64,000 bases of DNA from Bacillus cereus (lineage in GTDB: Bacteria > Bacillota > Bacilli > Bacillales > Bacillaceae_G), in assembly GCF_002584535.1 (NCBI RefSeq), contig NZ_NUOT01000008.1, forward strand, positions 248,001 through 312,000. The letters are read 5' to 3'. Positions 35,296 through 46,624 of the stretch are shown here, in pieces (within the stretch, counting starts at the first letter, position 1; every line of letters begins with the position of its first letter). The notes under the pieces are model-generated. The model saw only the letters and a program-made list of their open reading frames with translations, made no database searches and was not told the origin of the DNA. The position numbers and the translations under genes were made by a program.

Positions 35296-35310
35296 CACTC
35301 TTAGCTTTTT
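35279..35310. terminator. Convergent terminator patA / LacI-type regulator
   Basis: AAAAGCTAAGAG and CTCTTAGCTTTTT form a 12-bp stem that includes the end of patA. Confidence 0.85.
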
Positions 35311-36331
35311 ACGCATAATGATCACAAGTCTGACGTTTCAGTAATTTATGCGGAATAATAATGCATTTTGAAGTGGACTCAGAATGCTCCACCTTATCAA
35401 CTAACGCTTTTGCAGCTTCATACCCTAATTGATAAATATTTACATCAACCGTTGTGAGCGGTGGACTTGCTATTTCAGATAATAAAGCATTGTTAAAACT
35501 CACAATAGAAACATCTTTCGGTACAGCAACTCCTTTTTTCGCAAGTGCACTCAGTACCCCAAGGGCAATTAAGTCGTCTGTTGCCATAATTGCTGTTGGT
35601 GGCTTTTCAAGACCCATTAATTCTTCTACAGCTTGTTGACCACTCTCTCTTGAAAAATCAAAATGTAAAATATATTCATTTGGCAACACGATGTCTGCTA
35701 ATTTTAATGCATCGCTCATTCCAGCTAAACGATCCTTTGTAACAAGTAAATCAGAGCCGCCGCCAATAAACGCTATTTGTTTATGTCCTAGTGAAATTAA
35801 ATATTCCGCTACTTCTCTTGCAGCTGTATAGTTATTATTATCTACATATGTAATTTCATCTTTTCTTTCGTACGGCTTTCCAATTAAAACAAATGGGAAA
35901 TTTTGTTCATGTAAATATTGAATAATACGATCGTTTTCACGTGAATAGAGAAGAATAATTCCACCGATTTGACGCCCCTGTACCATCTTCACAACACCAT
36001 TAAAAATTTCCTCTTCTGTTTCACCAGTTGACATATACAGCGCATAACCTTCAACATGTGCAAAGGAACTTATCCCTCGAATTACTTCTGGGAAAAATGG
36101 ATTTTGAAATGCCTTACTTGCAGAACTCGGCATAACAAGACCAATTGTTTTTGTCGTTTGATTCGCAAGGTTTCTCGCATTTAAATTAGGATGATACCCT
36201 AACTCGCTCATTACTTTACGAACACGACGCTTAGTTTTTTCACTTATACTTGGATTATCAGCAATTACACGAGACACAGTAGATGGTGCAACATTTGCCT
36301 TTTTTGCTACATCTTTAATTGTAACTGTCAT
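35309..36331 (-). CDS. LacI-family regulator of maltodextrin use (MalR-like)
   Basis: A 340-residue LacI-type repressor. The DNA-binding head is VTIKDVAKKANVAPSTVSRVIADNPSIS, followed by the hinge (NARNLANQTTKTIG) and a periplasmic-binding-like sugar domain (MATDDLIALGVL). The ATG start giving MTVTIKDV has GAGGAGG upstream. It precedes the mal-like ABC genes on the same strand, separated by 278 bases. It is the natural candidate to bind the GAAAACGTTTGC-type operators found ahead of all local sugar genes. Confidence 0.85.
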   Translation of the reverse strand: MTVTIKDVAKKANVAPSTVSRVIADNPSISEKTKRRVRKVMSELGYHPNLNARNLANQTTKTIGLVMPSSASKAFQNPFFPEVIRGISSFAHVEGYALYMSTGETEEEIFNGVVKMVQGRQIGGIILLYSRENDRIIQYLHEQNFPFVLIGKPYERKDEITYVDNNNYTAAREVAEYLISLGHKQIAFIGGGSDLLVTKDRLAGMSDALKLADIVLPNEYILHFDFSRESGQQAVEELMGLEKPPTAIMATDDLIALGVLSALAKKGVAVPKDVSIVSFNNALLSEIASPPLTTVDVNIYQLGYEAAKALVDKVEHSESTSKCIIIPHKLLKRQTCDHYA

Positions 36332-36571
36332 TAAATCTCCTCCTCTCTTCTTATTCTTCATTCATATCTATTATTATTCTGTATTCCACAGATATTAGGA
36401 GAAAACGAAAGCTACCATTACTTTATTTCATTTCTCAAAAAAAATTATATTAATGTAAACTAATATTCTCCCTCTTCATGTATTGTAAGGGATACAGGCT
36501 TATTTTCCTATACTATAATATACTATTTTTTTCACATCTTTCCCCTTACGATGTCATATGAACCCGAATTT

Positions 36572-36608
36572 CTCCTAAAAAAAGAGAAATGGGACATAAT
36601 GTCCCATC
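36572..36608 (-). terminator. Terminator after the maltodextrin ABC operon
   Basis: ATGGGACAT-T-ATGTCCCAT on the minus strand, followed by TTCTCTTTTTTT. Confidence 0.8.
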
Positions 36609-36609
36609 C

Positions 36610-37452
36610 TCATCCTTTCGTACCTCCAGCCGTTAAGCCTGAAATAAAATATTTTTGCAATGATAAGAATAAAATAGAAATCGGTATTGCAATTAATACA
36701 GAGCCAGCTGCAAATGTTGTAAATTCATTACCAAATTTTTTCGCGACCATTTCATATAATCCAACCGCTAACGTATAGTTTTCCGGTGTGCGTAAAATGA
36801 TGCTCGCTAAAATAAAATCTGTAAACGGACCGATAAAGGTAAATAAAGCTACTACTGCCACAATTGGTTTTGCAAGCGGCATAATAATTTGCCAAAAAAT
36901 ACGGAAGTGTCCTGCCCCATCCATACGTGCTGACTCATCCAACTCTTTTGGAATTGTATCAAAATACCCTTTCATAAGCCACGTATTCATTGGAATTGCT
37001 CCGCCGACATAAATTAAAATTAATGCAAGATGTGTATCAATTAATCCTGTTAATTGTGCTAGTACATAGAGTGCAATCAAAGCTGCAAAGTTGGGAATCA
37101 TTTGCAAGATTAAAAATGTTAACAAACCATTCTTTCTTCCAACAAAACGATATCTTGAAAATGCATAAGCTGTAAAACTAATGGATAGTACAGAGAAAAT
37201 CATCGTTAAAACACTTACTTTGAGTGTATTTTTATACCAAAGTAAATAATTGCTTTGTGAAAGATCTAATAACTTTCGGTAATGATCTAACGTTGCATTT
37301 TTCGGAATAATACTTGACCCTGATAAACTATCTCCTGGATTAAACGATGAACCAACAATCCACAATAATGGATAAAAAATAATGACACACATTATGAAAA
37401 TTACAAAATAACTTAATGAGAGACGTAACATCTTTTGTCGTTTTATATTCAT
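36610..37452 (-). CDS. mdxG: Maltodextrin ABC transporter permease (MdxG/MalG)
   Basis: A 280-residue membrane permease with six predicted helices. The EAA loop that docks the ATPase reads ELDESARMDGAGHFRIFWQI. The conserved C-terminal QKYFISGLTAGGTKG is typical of MalG-type subunits. Its ATG follows the mdxF stop without a gap. Last gene of the mdxE-mdxF-mdxG operon; the matching ATPase is the separate msmX-like gene at 44952. Confidence 0.92.
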   Translation of the reverse strand: MNIKRQKMLRLSLSYFVIFIMCVIIFYPLLWIVGSSFNPGDSLSGSSIIPKNATLDHYRKLLDLSQSNYLLWYKNTLKVSVLTMIFSVLSISFTAYAFSRYRFVGRKNGLLTFLILQMIPNFAALIALYVLAQLTGLIDTHLALILIYVGGAIPMNTWLMKGYFDTIPKELDESARMDGAGHFRIFWQIIMPLAKPIVAVVALFTFIGPFTDFILASIILRTPENYTLAVGLYEMVAKKFGNEFTTFAAGSVLIAIPISILFLSLQKYFISGLTAGGTKG

Positions 37453-38754
37453 TTACATCATATCCTCTTCTTGGAATGATTTTGTTCTCTTAAATTGCCA
37501 TAATGCAACTGAAATAACGATTAACGATAAAATCATCGTAAGTGCCGCTGCTTTTCCATATTGTGCTGATGTCATCGTTAATTTATAAATCCATGAAATT
37601 AAAATATCTGTTCCTCCTGCATTTTGCCCAGACACAGCAGGTCCCCCGCTATTAAACAGATAAATAATACTGAAGTTATTAAAGTTAAACGTATATTGTG
37701 TAATTAAGATTGGTGCTGTTGCATATAGAACAAGCGGCAATGTAATTTTTCGAAATTGTTGCCATGCCGTTGCCCCGTCTACTGTAGCTGCTTCATATAA
37801 TTCCCCTGGAATCGATTGCAATATCCCTGTGGTCATTGCAAAAATAAATGGGAAACCAAGCCATGTTTGGATAAATATCAAAGCACATTTCGCCCAAAAT
37901 GGATCTGTCATCCAAGCAATCTTTTCGATTCCAAATAAAGCTAACACTTGATTGTTAATTGCTCCAAATGATTCATTAAACATACCTGCAAAGACAAGAA
38001 TGGATACGAATGCTGGAACAGCCCACGGTAAAATAAAAATCGTACGAATTACAGCTTTTCCTTTAATACCAGGCTGATTCACTAATATTGCTAAGAAAAT
38101 CCCAAGGGCTACTTGTAAAGTAGTCGCGACGAATGTCCAAATCACAGTCCAAGAGAATACACTTAAAAGCGTGTCTCTCCACATTGGTAATGTAAAAATA
38201 TCAATAAAGTTTTTGAATCCAACCCACTCTACCAATTTTGCAGGAGGGGAATGATATAAGTCATAGTTTGTAAATCCAATTAAGATAACAAAAATGATTG
38301 GAAATACAACAACAAAGATTAATAGCAGAAATCCTGGTGAAACCATTAAATACGGAAAACCTTGATCTAATAAATTACGATATTGTTCTTTCACAGAATT
38401 TAAAGGTATTCCTACATCACGCTTTTTTCCATTTTGATAGGCATCATATAAATTAAAAGCATATATACCTAATCCAAATGCAATAACAATTAGTGCTAAA
38501 ATCCCTTTCACTAATAGAAAAATAGAGTGATCCCGAGGAACTTCTGTACCGAGCGTAACAATTCCCCACAATCCTATATTTAATAAATCAGCGAATGCTA
38601 CGACAAATGAACCTGTTAATACAAGAAAGATAAGACCTTTTAGATATTGTTTATTATATATTTGACCAATACCTGGAATAATTGACAACATCGCGGCTGT
38701 TTTGCGGTGTTTTGAACCGTTCACTTCCTGTGCTGGTTCAATGGATGTTTGCAT
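37453..38754 (-). CDS. mdxF: Maltodextrin ABC transporter permease (MdxF/MalF)
   Basis: A 433-residue permease, longer than MdxG because of N-terminal extra helices (SIIPGIGQIYNKQYLKGLIFL, a short amphipathic/TM segment seen in Bacillus MdxF). The EAA loop is ELYEAATVDGATAWQQFRKI. GGGGGGAAG precedes the ATG. Second gene of the operon, starting 77 bases after mdxE. Confidence 0.92.
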   Translation of the reverse strand: MQTSIEPAQEVNGSKHRKTAAMLSIIPGIGQIYNKQYLKGLIFLVLTGSFVVAFADLLNIGLWGIVTLGTEVPRDHSIFLLVKGILALIVIAFGLGIYAFNLYDAYQNGKKRDVGIPLNSVKEQYRNLLDQGFPYLMVSPGFLLLIFVVVFPIIFVILIGFTNYDLYHSPPAKLVEWVGFKNFIDIFTLPMWRDTLLSVFSWTVIWTFVATTLQVALGIFLAILVNQPGIKGKAVIRTIFILPWAVPAFVSILVFAGMFNESFGAINNQVLALFGIEKIAWMTDPFWAKCALIFIQTWLGFPFIFAMTTGILQSIPGELYEAATVDGATAWQQFRKITLPLVLYATAPILITQYTFNFNNFSIIYLFNSGGPAVSGQNAGGTDILISWIYKLTMTSAQYGKAAALTMILSLIVISVALWQFKRTKSFQEEDMM

Positions 38755-38831
38755 ATTTCTTCCCCCTTTTTTCTTCCCCTTGGAAGGAAGAGAATCCGTA
38801 TCTCCCTTTTACGAGAGATACGAATCCCATC

Positions 38832-40091
38832 TTATTTTTTCTTACTATGATTTGCTTCAATGTTTCCTTTAATTTGTTTTACAGCTTCATCAAGTGCTGC
38901 TTTCGATTCTTGTTTATTTGCTGCAACTAATTGAAGCGCATCTCCAGCTGGTTTCCAAACTTCTTGCATTTCTGGAATATTCGGCATCGGAATACCATTC
39001 TCTGATTGAACTGCCACCGCTTTTGCAGCTTCATTTTCTTTAATAATTGGATCTTCCATTACTGATTTAACAGGAGGAATTTCTTTCGTTTTTTCAAAAC
39101 GGATTTTTCCGTTCTCTTCATTTGTTACCCACTCAGTAAATTTTGTTGCTAAATCATTCTGTTTGGAAAAGCTAGTTACATGCCATCCTTTTACACCCAC
39201 AAAAGTTTTCATCGGTTGACCGTTTGGTAATTTCGGCATCGGTGCTACCCCATAATCAATGCCTGCTTTTTCCATCGCTTGGAATGCCCATGGACCATTC
39301 ATTATAGATGCCGCTTTTCCTTCATTAAACAATCCATCTGCAGCTGCCCCACCAGATTCTCCAATAATTCCTTTTGGGAATAATTTTTCTTTATACCATT
39401 TTTGAATATATTCAGCACCTTGTACCGCACCACTATTATTTAATCCAATATCTTTCGGATTCGGTTTTCCATCTTTTTCACCAAATACATAACCGCCCAT
39501 ACCTGCCATAAATGCATTCGCAAAATAGAAGTTATCCCCTAATGCTAAAAATCCGTACTTTCCATCTTTCGTAAAGTCTTTTGAGAAATTAAAAAGCTCA
39601 TCCATTGTTTCTGGTGCTTTTGGCATTAACTTTTTATTATAAATAAAGATTGGTGTTTCAATTGCTTTTGGTAAACCGTACATTTTCCCATCGTATGTTT
39701 CTGCCTGTATTGATAAATCTGTGAATTTATTTTTCACAGTATCATCCACTTTCACTTCTGAAAGTAGCCCTTCTGTTACCGCATTACCAATATGATCATG
39801 AGGCAGTGTTACAACATCTGGCCCTGTACCAGCTGGACCGTCGAGACGAAGTTTTTCTACTTGTTTCGTCATCTGAACCTCTACAACTTTTACTTTCACA
39901 TTATATTTCTTTTCAAAACTTTTCACTGCTGGATCTAGCCCGACACCCTTTTTCTCATCTTCCCAAACAAGAAGATCATAATCTTTCTTCTCCTTGCTCG
40001 CTTCCTTTTTCCCTGAATCTTTCGGACCACATGCCGATAACATACCGATCGCCAACGTTGAAATTGTTAATAATGATAATGCTTTCTTCAC
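38832..40091 (-). CDS. mdxE: Maltodextrin-binding lipoprotein (MdxE/MalE)
   Basis: A 419-residue extracellular sugar-binding lipoprotein that delivers maltodextrins to MdxFG. The signal ends in a lipobox, MLSAC, with the acylated cysteine at residue 21, followed by a charged linker. Family type-1 features include LDGPAGTGPDVVTLPHDHIG and MNGPWAFQAM. GTG start with GGGAGG ahead. Two operator-like sites lie 40-110 bases upstream. Confidence 0.92.
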   Translation of the reverse strand: MKKALSLLTISTLAIGMLSACGPKDSGKKEASKEKKDYDLLVWEDEKKGVGLDPAVKSFEKKYNVKVKVVEVQMTKQVEKLRLDGPAGTGPDVVTLPHDHIGNAVTEGLLSEVKVDDTVKNKFTDLSIQAETYDGKMYGLPKAIETPIFIYNKKLMPKAPETMDELFNFSKDFTKDGKYGFLALGDNFYFANAFMAGMGGYVFGEKDGKPNPKDIGLNNSGAVQGAEYIQKWYKEKLFPKGIIGESGGAAADGLFNEGKAASIMNGPWAFQAMEKAGIDYGVAPMPKLPNGQPMKTFVGVKGWHVTSFSKQNDLATKFTEWVTNEENGKIRFEKTKEIPPVKSVMEDPIIKENEAAKAVAVQSENGIPMPNIPEMQEVWKPAGDALQLVAANKQESKAALDEAVKQIKGNIEANHSKKK

Positions 40092-40131
40092 CCTAAAAAC
40101 CTCCCTAAATTATATGTACTGATCCAACAAA

Positions 40132-40199
40132 TGAAAACGTTTGCACTAACTAGTTTAATAGAAGCGCAAACAATCTTTCAATCTATGAAAACGTTTGCG
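40132..40199. promoter_or_regulatory. Two operator/cre-like sites ahead of mdxE
   Basis: TGAAAACGTTTGCA (40132-40145) and TGAAAACGTTTGCG (40186-40199) are 54 bases apart, in direct orientation, with a partial AGCGCAAAC between. They fit both the CcpA cre family and the GCAAACGTTTGC palindrome bound by MalR-type LacI repressors, so either or both may act here. Confidence 0.75.
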
Positions 40200-40348
40200 C
40201 TATTTGTCTCTCATTATACATTCTTTTATATATTTTGCAAATATTTTATTTCTGTATTTTTCAGAAAAAATTATGACATTATTCTTTCTTTCCATTGACT
40301 TTATATGAAATGAATACTACCCTTATAAGCAATATTAAAATTGTACCA

Positions 40349-40362
40349 AAAGCAATCGTTTG
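40349..40362 (+). promoter_or_regulatory. Operator-like site ahead of the glucanase gene
   Basis: AGCAATCGTTTGCA, with GCAA and TTGC arms, is a diverged relative of the stronger sites in this region and lies 45 bases before the gene start. Confidence 0.45.
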
Positions 40363-40382
40363 CAATATGTTTTTATTTATAG

Positions 40383-42167
<1,785 letters not shown>

Positions 42168-42168
42168 A

Positions 42169-42252
42169 ATATAGAGTGAAATTTTAATCAGTGAGGGCTT
42201 CTTCATCCCCCACTGATTATTAGTTCTGATCAATCGGGATTTTACAAAATAA
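42169..42252 (+). repeat. Dispersed repeat family I, copy after the glucanase gene
   Basis: TATAGAGTGAAATTTTAATC, then GTGAGGG ... CCCCCACTGATTATTAG, then TGATCAATCGGGATTTTAC. The AATCAGTG and CACTGATT arms form a hairpin at 42186-42218. The far right blocks are missing. Confidence 0.65.
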
Positions 42253-42354
42253 AGGCTTGATCAAATTTTTCACATTATCTGTTTCCACTTGTTGTTTACG
42301 TCCGAAAATCATAAGTTTCTTTGTGCCTTCAGCCTATAGGGTGAAGGTGTGAAT

Positions 42355-42852
42355 TCATTGTCTTTTTTCCTTTCTTGAAAGTTTAGGTTTCTTTTGAGAC
42401 TGTGGTATGTTGATATGCCTTGAAGCCATGAATTGTTTTTTGAAATCAAAATAAAAATACAAATGTGTACTTAGAGACAAGAAAGCAACTGAAAAAAATG
42501 AAGAAAGAATGATCAGTACGATTGCCATAGATTTTTGGCTCAAAAAACCAATACCAACTTGACCAATCATATAACCTAAAACTGAAAAAAATACGATTTT
42601 AGGAATTTTTACATCTTGATCTGTTATCTTCCTTAAGCGGGCTGTAAAATATTTAATCTAGAATAACACGGATTTATAAACAACAAAACCATATGCTATA
42701 AGCGATAGGATAAAAAATAAAGGTGACTCTAGCTCTACGAATTCGTATGCCAACTTTTGAACAGCTATAAAGCTGCAAATTGAGATACTGAATGCGACAA
42801 ATCTAGTATATGGTAAATGTTGTAATTGAGGCTGCCGAGGCTTATAAATCAA
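42355..42852 (-). pseudogene. Membrane protein gene interrupted by an in-frame TAG
   Basis: Two ORFs in the same frame, 64 and about 100 codons, are separated only by TAG at 42658-42660. Reading through gives one plausible 165-residue protein: a Pro/Gln-rich head, two hydrophobic helices, the stop, then KYFTARLRKITDQDVKIPK, two more helices and a basic tail (KKPKLSRKEKRQ). TTG start behind GGGGAA. The clean join suggests a recent nonsense mutation or a base error. Family not recognised. Confidence 0.65.
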
Positions 42853-42936
42853 AATCTAAATTCCCCATAGATTGCATATCACATAAAATGGAAGAGCCAC
42901 GTAAGAATATATACTTCGCGGTGGAAAAAGGTAACA

Positions 42937-42999
42937 AATGAACAACACCCCTTTAATTCGCATGTTTAATATGCGAATTAAAAGGGGTGTTGTTCATTA
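42937..42999 (-). terminator. Very long inverted repeat downstream of malL
   Basis: The arms AATGAACAACACCCCTTT and AATTCGCAT, with their complements, form a stem of nearly 28 pairs with one bulge and a seven-base loop. It sits at the end of malL. It is longer than usual terminators and lacks a clean T-run. Confidence 0.6.
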
Positions 43000-44673
43000 T
43001 CTTAATTTATACACTCTCGCTTCATATGGCCGTAAATCAATACTCTCAATTATTTCACCTTGCACATCATAATTGTGTATTAATAATTCTGAACTATTAT
43101 AAGTTATCTCTTTCGGTATTTTAAATACACACTCATCCTCAGTAAAGTTCGCAATCACCAGTAATTCTTCATCTTTCCATTTTCTTATATAAGCAAAAAC
43201 AGATGGATGATCCTCTAAAATCAAATCATATGTACCATACACAATGATTTCATGTTTTTTACGAAGCTCAATCAATTTCTTGTAGTAATAAAAAATAGAG
43301 TTTGAATCTTGTAATGCTTGTTCTACATTGATTTCTTTATAATTAGGGTTTAATCCAATCCATGGTTCCCCGGTAGTAAATCCAGCGTATTCCGTTGCAT
43401 TCCACTGCATGGGTGTTCTCGCATTATCTCGCCCTTTTATATAAATCGATTGCATTACTTGTTCTTCATCTTCACCACTCTCTATTACTTTTTCACGGTA
43501 CATATTCAGCGTTTCAATATCTCGGTACTTATCAATCGAATCAAAGTGAACATTTGTCATCCCAATTTCTTCTCCTTGGTAAATATAAGGAGTGCCTTTC
43601 ATCATATGAAGTACCGTCGCTAACATTTTCGCTGATTCTATGCGATATGCTTTATCATTACCAAAGCGAGAGACCACACGAGGCTGGTCATGATTATTCC
43701 AATACAGACTATTCCATCCCGTTTGTTCTAAAGCTTTCTGCCATTTTGTCAAATTCTGCTTTAACGTAAGGAGTGAACACGGTTTTACGTCCCATTTCCC
43801 CCCTTCTCCAGAATCTAAATCCATATGTTCAAACTGAAATACCATTTGTAATTCTTGACGTTCTTCTGCTGTATAAAGTTTAGCTTCCTCTGTTGTTACA
43901 CCTGGCATTTCACCAACTGTCATAACATCGTATTTTGACAATACCTTCTGATTCATTTCATGTAAGTACGTGTGAATGTTCGGTCCATTCATAAAGTATT
44001 GATGGCCTGAAACATAACCTTCTTTGTCTGTTTTCACAGTTGGTAATCCCTCTGTTTTAGAAATAAAGTTAATCACATCCATACGGAAACCATCAATTCC
44101 TTTTTCAAGCCAAAACTCCATCATTTCATAAACGTCTTTTCGTACCACTTCATTATCCCAATTTAAATCAGGTTGCTTTTTAGAGAATAAGTGTAAATAA
44201 TATTCATCTGTCGCTTCATCATACTGCCAAGCAGATCCACTAAAAGCTGCTCCCCAATTATTTGGCTCTTTTCCCTCTGTACCAGGGCGCCAAATATAGT
44301 AATCTCGATACGGGTTATCTTTTGACTTGCGAGATTCGATAAACCAATTATGTTCATCAGAAGTATGGTTAACAACTAAATCCATCATTAATTTCATATT
44401 ACGTTTATGCATTTCGTTTAATAATTCGTCCCAATCGTTCATTGTTCCAAACTCATCCATAATCTTTCGATAATCGCTAATATCATAGCCATTATCATCA
44501 TTTGGAGATTCATAGACTGGTGATAGCCAAATAACATCTATACCTAGTTCCTGTAAATAATCAAGCTTTGAAATTATTCCACGAAGGTCACCAATCCCAT
44601 CACCATTACTATCCATAAAACTACGTGGATAAATTTGATATACAACACTTTCTTTCCACCATTGTTTTCTCAT
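42997..44673 (-). CDS. malL: Oligo-1,6-glucosidase (alpha-glucosidase)
   Basis: A 558-residue GH13_31 enzyme that hydrolyses isomaltose-type and maltose-type oligosaccharides in the cytoplasm. Motifs are DLVVNHTSDEH, GFRMDVINF (nucleophile), GEMPGV (acid/base) and YWNNHDQPR. The ATG giving MRKQWWKESVVYQIYPRSF gives exactly the family length; the frame runs ten codons further upstream. An operator-like site lies some 40 bases upstream. Confidence 0.93.
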   Translation of the reverse strand: MRKQWWKESVVYQIYPRSFMDSNGDGIGDLRGIISKLDYLQELGIDVIWLSPVYESPNDDNGYDISDYRKIMDEFGTMNDWDELLNEMHKRNMKLMMDLVVNHTSDEHNWFIESRKSKDNPYRDYYIWRPGTEGKEPNNWGAAFSGSAWQYDEATDEYYLHLFSKKQPDLNWDNEVVRKDVYEMMEFWLEKGIDGFRMDVINFISKTEGLPTVKTDKEGYVSGHQYFMNGPNIHTYLHEMNQKVLSKYDVMTVGEMPGVTTEEAKLYTAEERQELQMVFQFEHMDLDSGEGGKWDVKPCSLLTLKQNLTKWQKALEQTGWNSLYWNNHDQPRVVSRFGNDKAYRIESAKMLATVLHMMKGTPYIYQGEEIGMTNVHFDSIDKYRDIETLNMYREKVIESGEDEEQVMQSIYIKGRDNARTPMQWNATEYAGFTTGEPWIGLNPNYKEINVEQALQDSNSIFYYYKKLIELRKKHEIIVYGTYDLILEDHPSVFAYIRKWKDEELLVIANFTEDECVFKIPKEITYNSSELLIHNYDVQGEIIESIDLRPYEARVYKLR

Positions 44674-44713
44674 CATGCTACCCCATTTCATTTTTCTTAT
44701 CAAAAAATCCCAG

Positions 44714-44728
44714 GCGCAAACGTTTTCA
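44714..44728. promoter_or_regulatory. Operator/cre-like site ahead of malL
   Basis: GCGCAAACGTTTTCA; the reverse strand reads TGAAAACGTTTGCGC, nearly the same as the second mdxE site. Confidence 0.7.
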
Positions 44729-44845
44729 TTAATGAATGATAGCAGATTTTATAAGAATTGAAAATAGCGCTTACATTTTTCTCTTTTCATTTAGTCAGTT
44801 TACATAGATAAAAGGCTTTATTTATTAAATATTTTACTCTATTCA

Positions 44846-44929
44846 TGAAAACGTTTTATTTTTTTGTATCATTTTTATTTATTTTTCAAAAACATTCGTT
44901 TATAATAAATTCAAAGAAAACGTTTGCAT
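44846..44929. promoter_or_regulatory. Two operator/cre-like sites ahead of the msmX-like gene
   Basis: TGAAAACGTTTTAT (44846-44859) and AGAAAACGTTTGCA (44915-44928), about 70 bases apart; the latter is just upstream of the ribosome site. Confidence 0.65.
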
Positions 44930-44951
44930 AATTTTTCTAGGAGGAAAAGTC

Positions 44952-46052
44952 ATGGCAGAACTAAAGTTAGAAAATATTTATAAAATTTATGACAATAACG
45001 TAACAGCAGTAACAAACTTCAATTTACACATTCAAGATAAAGAGTTCATTGTTTTCGTTGGTCCATCCGGATGTGGAAAATCGACGACATTACGAATGGT
45101 AGCTGGACTTGAAGATATTTCAAAAGGGGAATTTTCTATTGATGGTAAAGTAATGAATGATATTCCTCCCAAAGATCGCGATATCGCAATGGTCTTTCAA
45201 AACTACGCTCTCTATCCACATATGAGCGTTTACGATAACATGGCATTTGGATTAAAGCTTCGTAAAATCCCAAAAGACGAAATTGATCGCCGTGTAAAAG
45301 ACGCAGCGCAAATTTTAGGGCTTTCGGAGTATTTAAACCGAAAACCAAAAGCATTATCTGGCGGACAGCGTCAACGTGTTGCGTTAGGTCGTGCGATTGT
45401 CCGTGACGCAAAAGTTTTCTTAATGGACGAGCCGTTATCAAATCTAGATGCAAAATTACGTGTAGCAATGCGCTCAGAAATTTCTAAACTACATCAAAGG
45501 CTTGGAACAACAACAATTTATGTAACACATGATCAAACAGAAGCGATGACAATGGCTTCACGCCTTGTCGTTATGAAAGATGGAAAAATCCAGCAAATAG
45601 GTTCACCAAAAGAAGTATATGAAACACCTGAAAACATTTTCGTTGGTGGATTTATCGGCTCACCTGCAATGAATTTCTTCCGTGGTAAATTAACAGAACA
45701 AGACTTTGTTATAGATGATAAAATAACTATCAAAGTATCTGAAGGCAAAATGAAATTATTACGTGAACAAGGCTATGTGAATCAAGAAATTGTCTTAGGA
45801 ATACGTCCAGAAGATATCCATGATGAACTTCTATTTTTAGAGGCTTCACAAGGCACAACATTTACAACTCAAATTGTAGTTGCCGAACTATTAGGTGCAG
45901 AATCTATTTTATATATGAAACTTGGAAATCAAGATTTTGCAGCCCGTGTTGATGCAAGACATACCTTTACACATGGTGATCAAATCAAACTTGCATTCGA
46001 TATGAATAAGGCACATTTCTTTGATAGTAAAACAGAAAAACGTATTCGCTAA
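44952..46052 (+). CDS. msmX: Sugar ABC transporter ATPase (MsmX type)
   Basis: A 366-residue ATPase that energises several carbohydrate ABC importers in Bacillus. Walker A is GPSGCGKST at about residue 38, the signature is LSGGQRQRVALGRA, Walker B is VFLMDEPLSNLDAK, and the H-loop is VTHDQTEA. The C-terminal TOBE-type regulatory domain contains LGIRPEDI. CTAGGAGG precedes the ATG. Placed next to malL and mdxEFG, it is the likely motor for that importer. Confidence 0.93.
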   Translation: MAELKLENIYKIYDNNVTAVTNFNLHIQDKEFIVFVGPSGCGKSTTLRMVAGLEDISKGEFSIDGKVMNDIPPKDRDIAMVFQNYALYPHMSVYDNMAFGLKLRKIPKDEIDRRVKDAAQILGLSEYLNRKPKALSGGQRQRVALGRAIVRDAKVFLMDEPLSNLDAKLRVAMRSEISKLHQRLGTTTIYVTHDQTEAMTMASRLVVMKDGKIQQIGSPKEVYETPENIFVGGFIGSPAMNFFRGKLTEQDFVIDDKITIKVSEGKMKLLREQGYVNQEIVLGIRPEDIHDELLFLEASQGTTFTTQIVVAELLGAESILYMKLGNQDFAARVDARHTFTHGDQIKLAFDMNKAHFFDSKTEKRIR

Positions 46053-46083
46053 AATATCGCTTTTCTTCACCTCAAACAGATAC

Positions 46084-46122
46084 AAGAAAACCGTCCGCAT
46101 ATATTTTTGGGGCGGTTTTCTA
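46084..46122. terminator. Terminator after msmX
   Basis: AGAAAACCG and CGGTTTTCT with inner CC/GG pairs around an AT-rich loop; it may also serve the convergent pseudogene. Confidence 0.7.
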
Positions 46123-46125
46123 TTA

Positions 46126-46608
46126 TTATATTAGGGTTCCTGCTGCATGAAATGACCGTTTTTCCGCACTTAAAATACCAAAAACAGGTAAATTAGTTAG
46201 TGTTACTTCTTCTTGCTGTTTCATAAAAGATGACGTCAATTGCTTTATTTCTATCCAAACGTCATTAATACAAAGTATATTGGAATCGTTCTCTTGTTGA
46301 CGTGAAAAATTAGAATCTATTTTATATAATCCAGCATTGTTAAAGAGCACATCAATACGATTATAAGCGTCAATAGCCACTTCGATAACACGTTGCCGAT
46401 CTCTTTGTTTCGCCATATCATGGGTTACAAAAAGCGCCTCTCCACCTAATTCTACAATTTTCTCCGCTGTTGCTTGTCCATTTTCCTGATCAATATCCGT
46501 CACAATTACTTTTGCACCTTGTTCTGCCAACAAAAGAGCTGTACTACGTCCAATACCGATGCCACCGCCAGTTACAACGGCAACTTTTCCTGCAAGCTTC
46601 ATCGTCAT
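46126..46608 (-). pseudogene. Truncated short-chain dehydrogenase remnant
   Basis: The N-terminal 100 residues are a good SDR Rossmann half (KVAVVTGGGIGIGRSTALLL and IDVLFNNAGLYKI). After that the sequence degenerates. The region matching the catalytic YxASK motif reads FGILSAEKRSFHAAGTLI and then stops, so the catalytic tyrosine and lysine and about 90 C-terminal residues are missing. Normal members are near 250 residues; this has 160. A terminator follows at once. Probably non-functional. Confidence 0.75.
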
Positions 46609-46624
46609 TACAACTTGTATGCGT

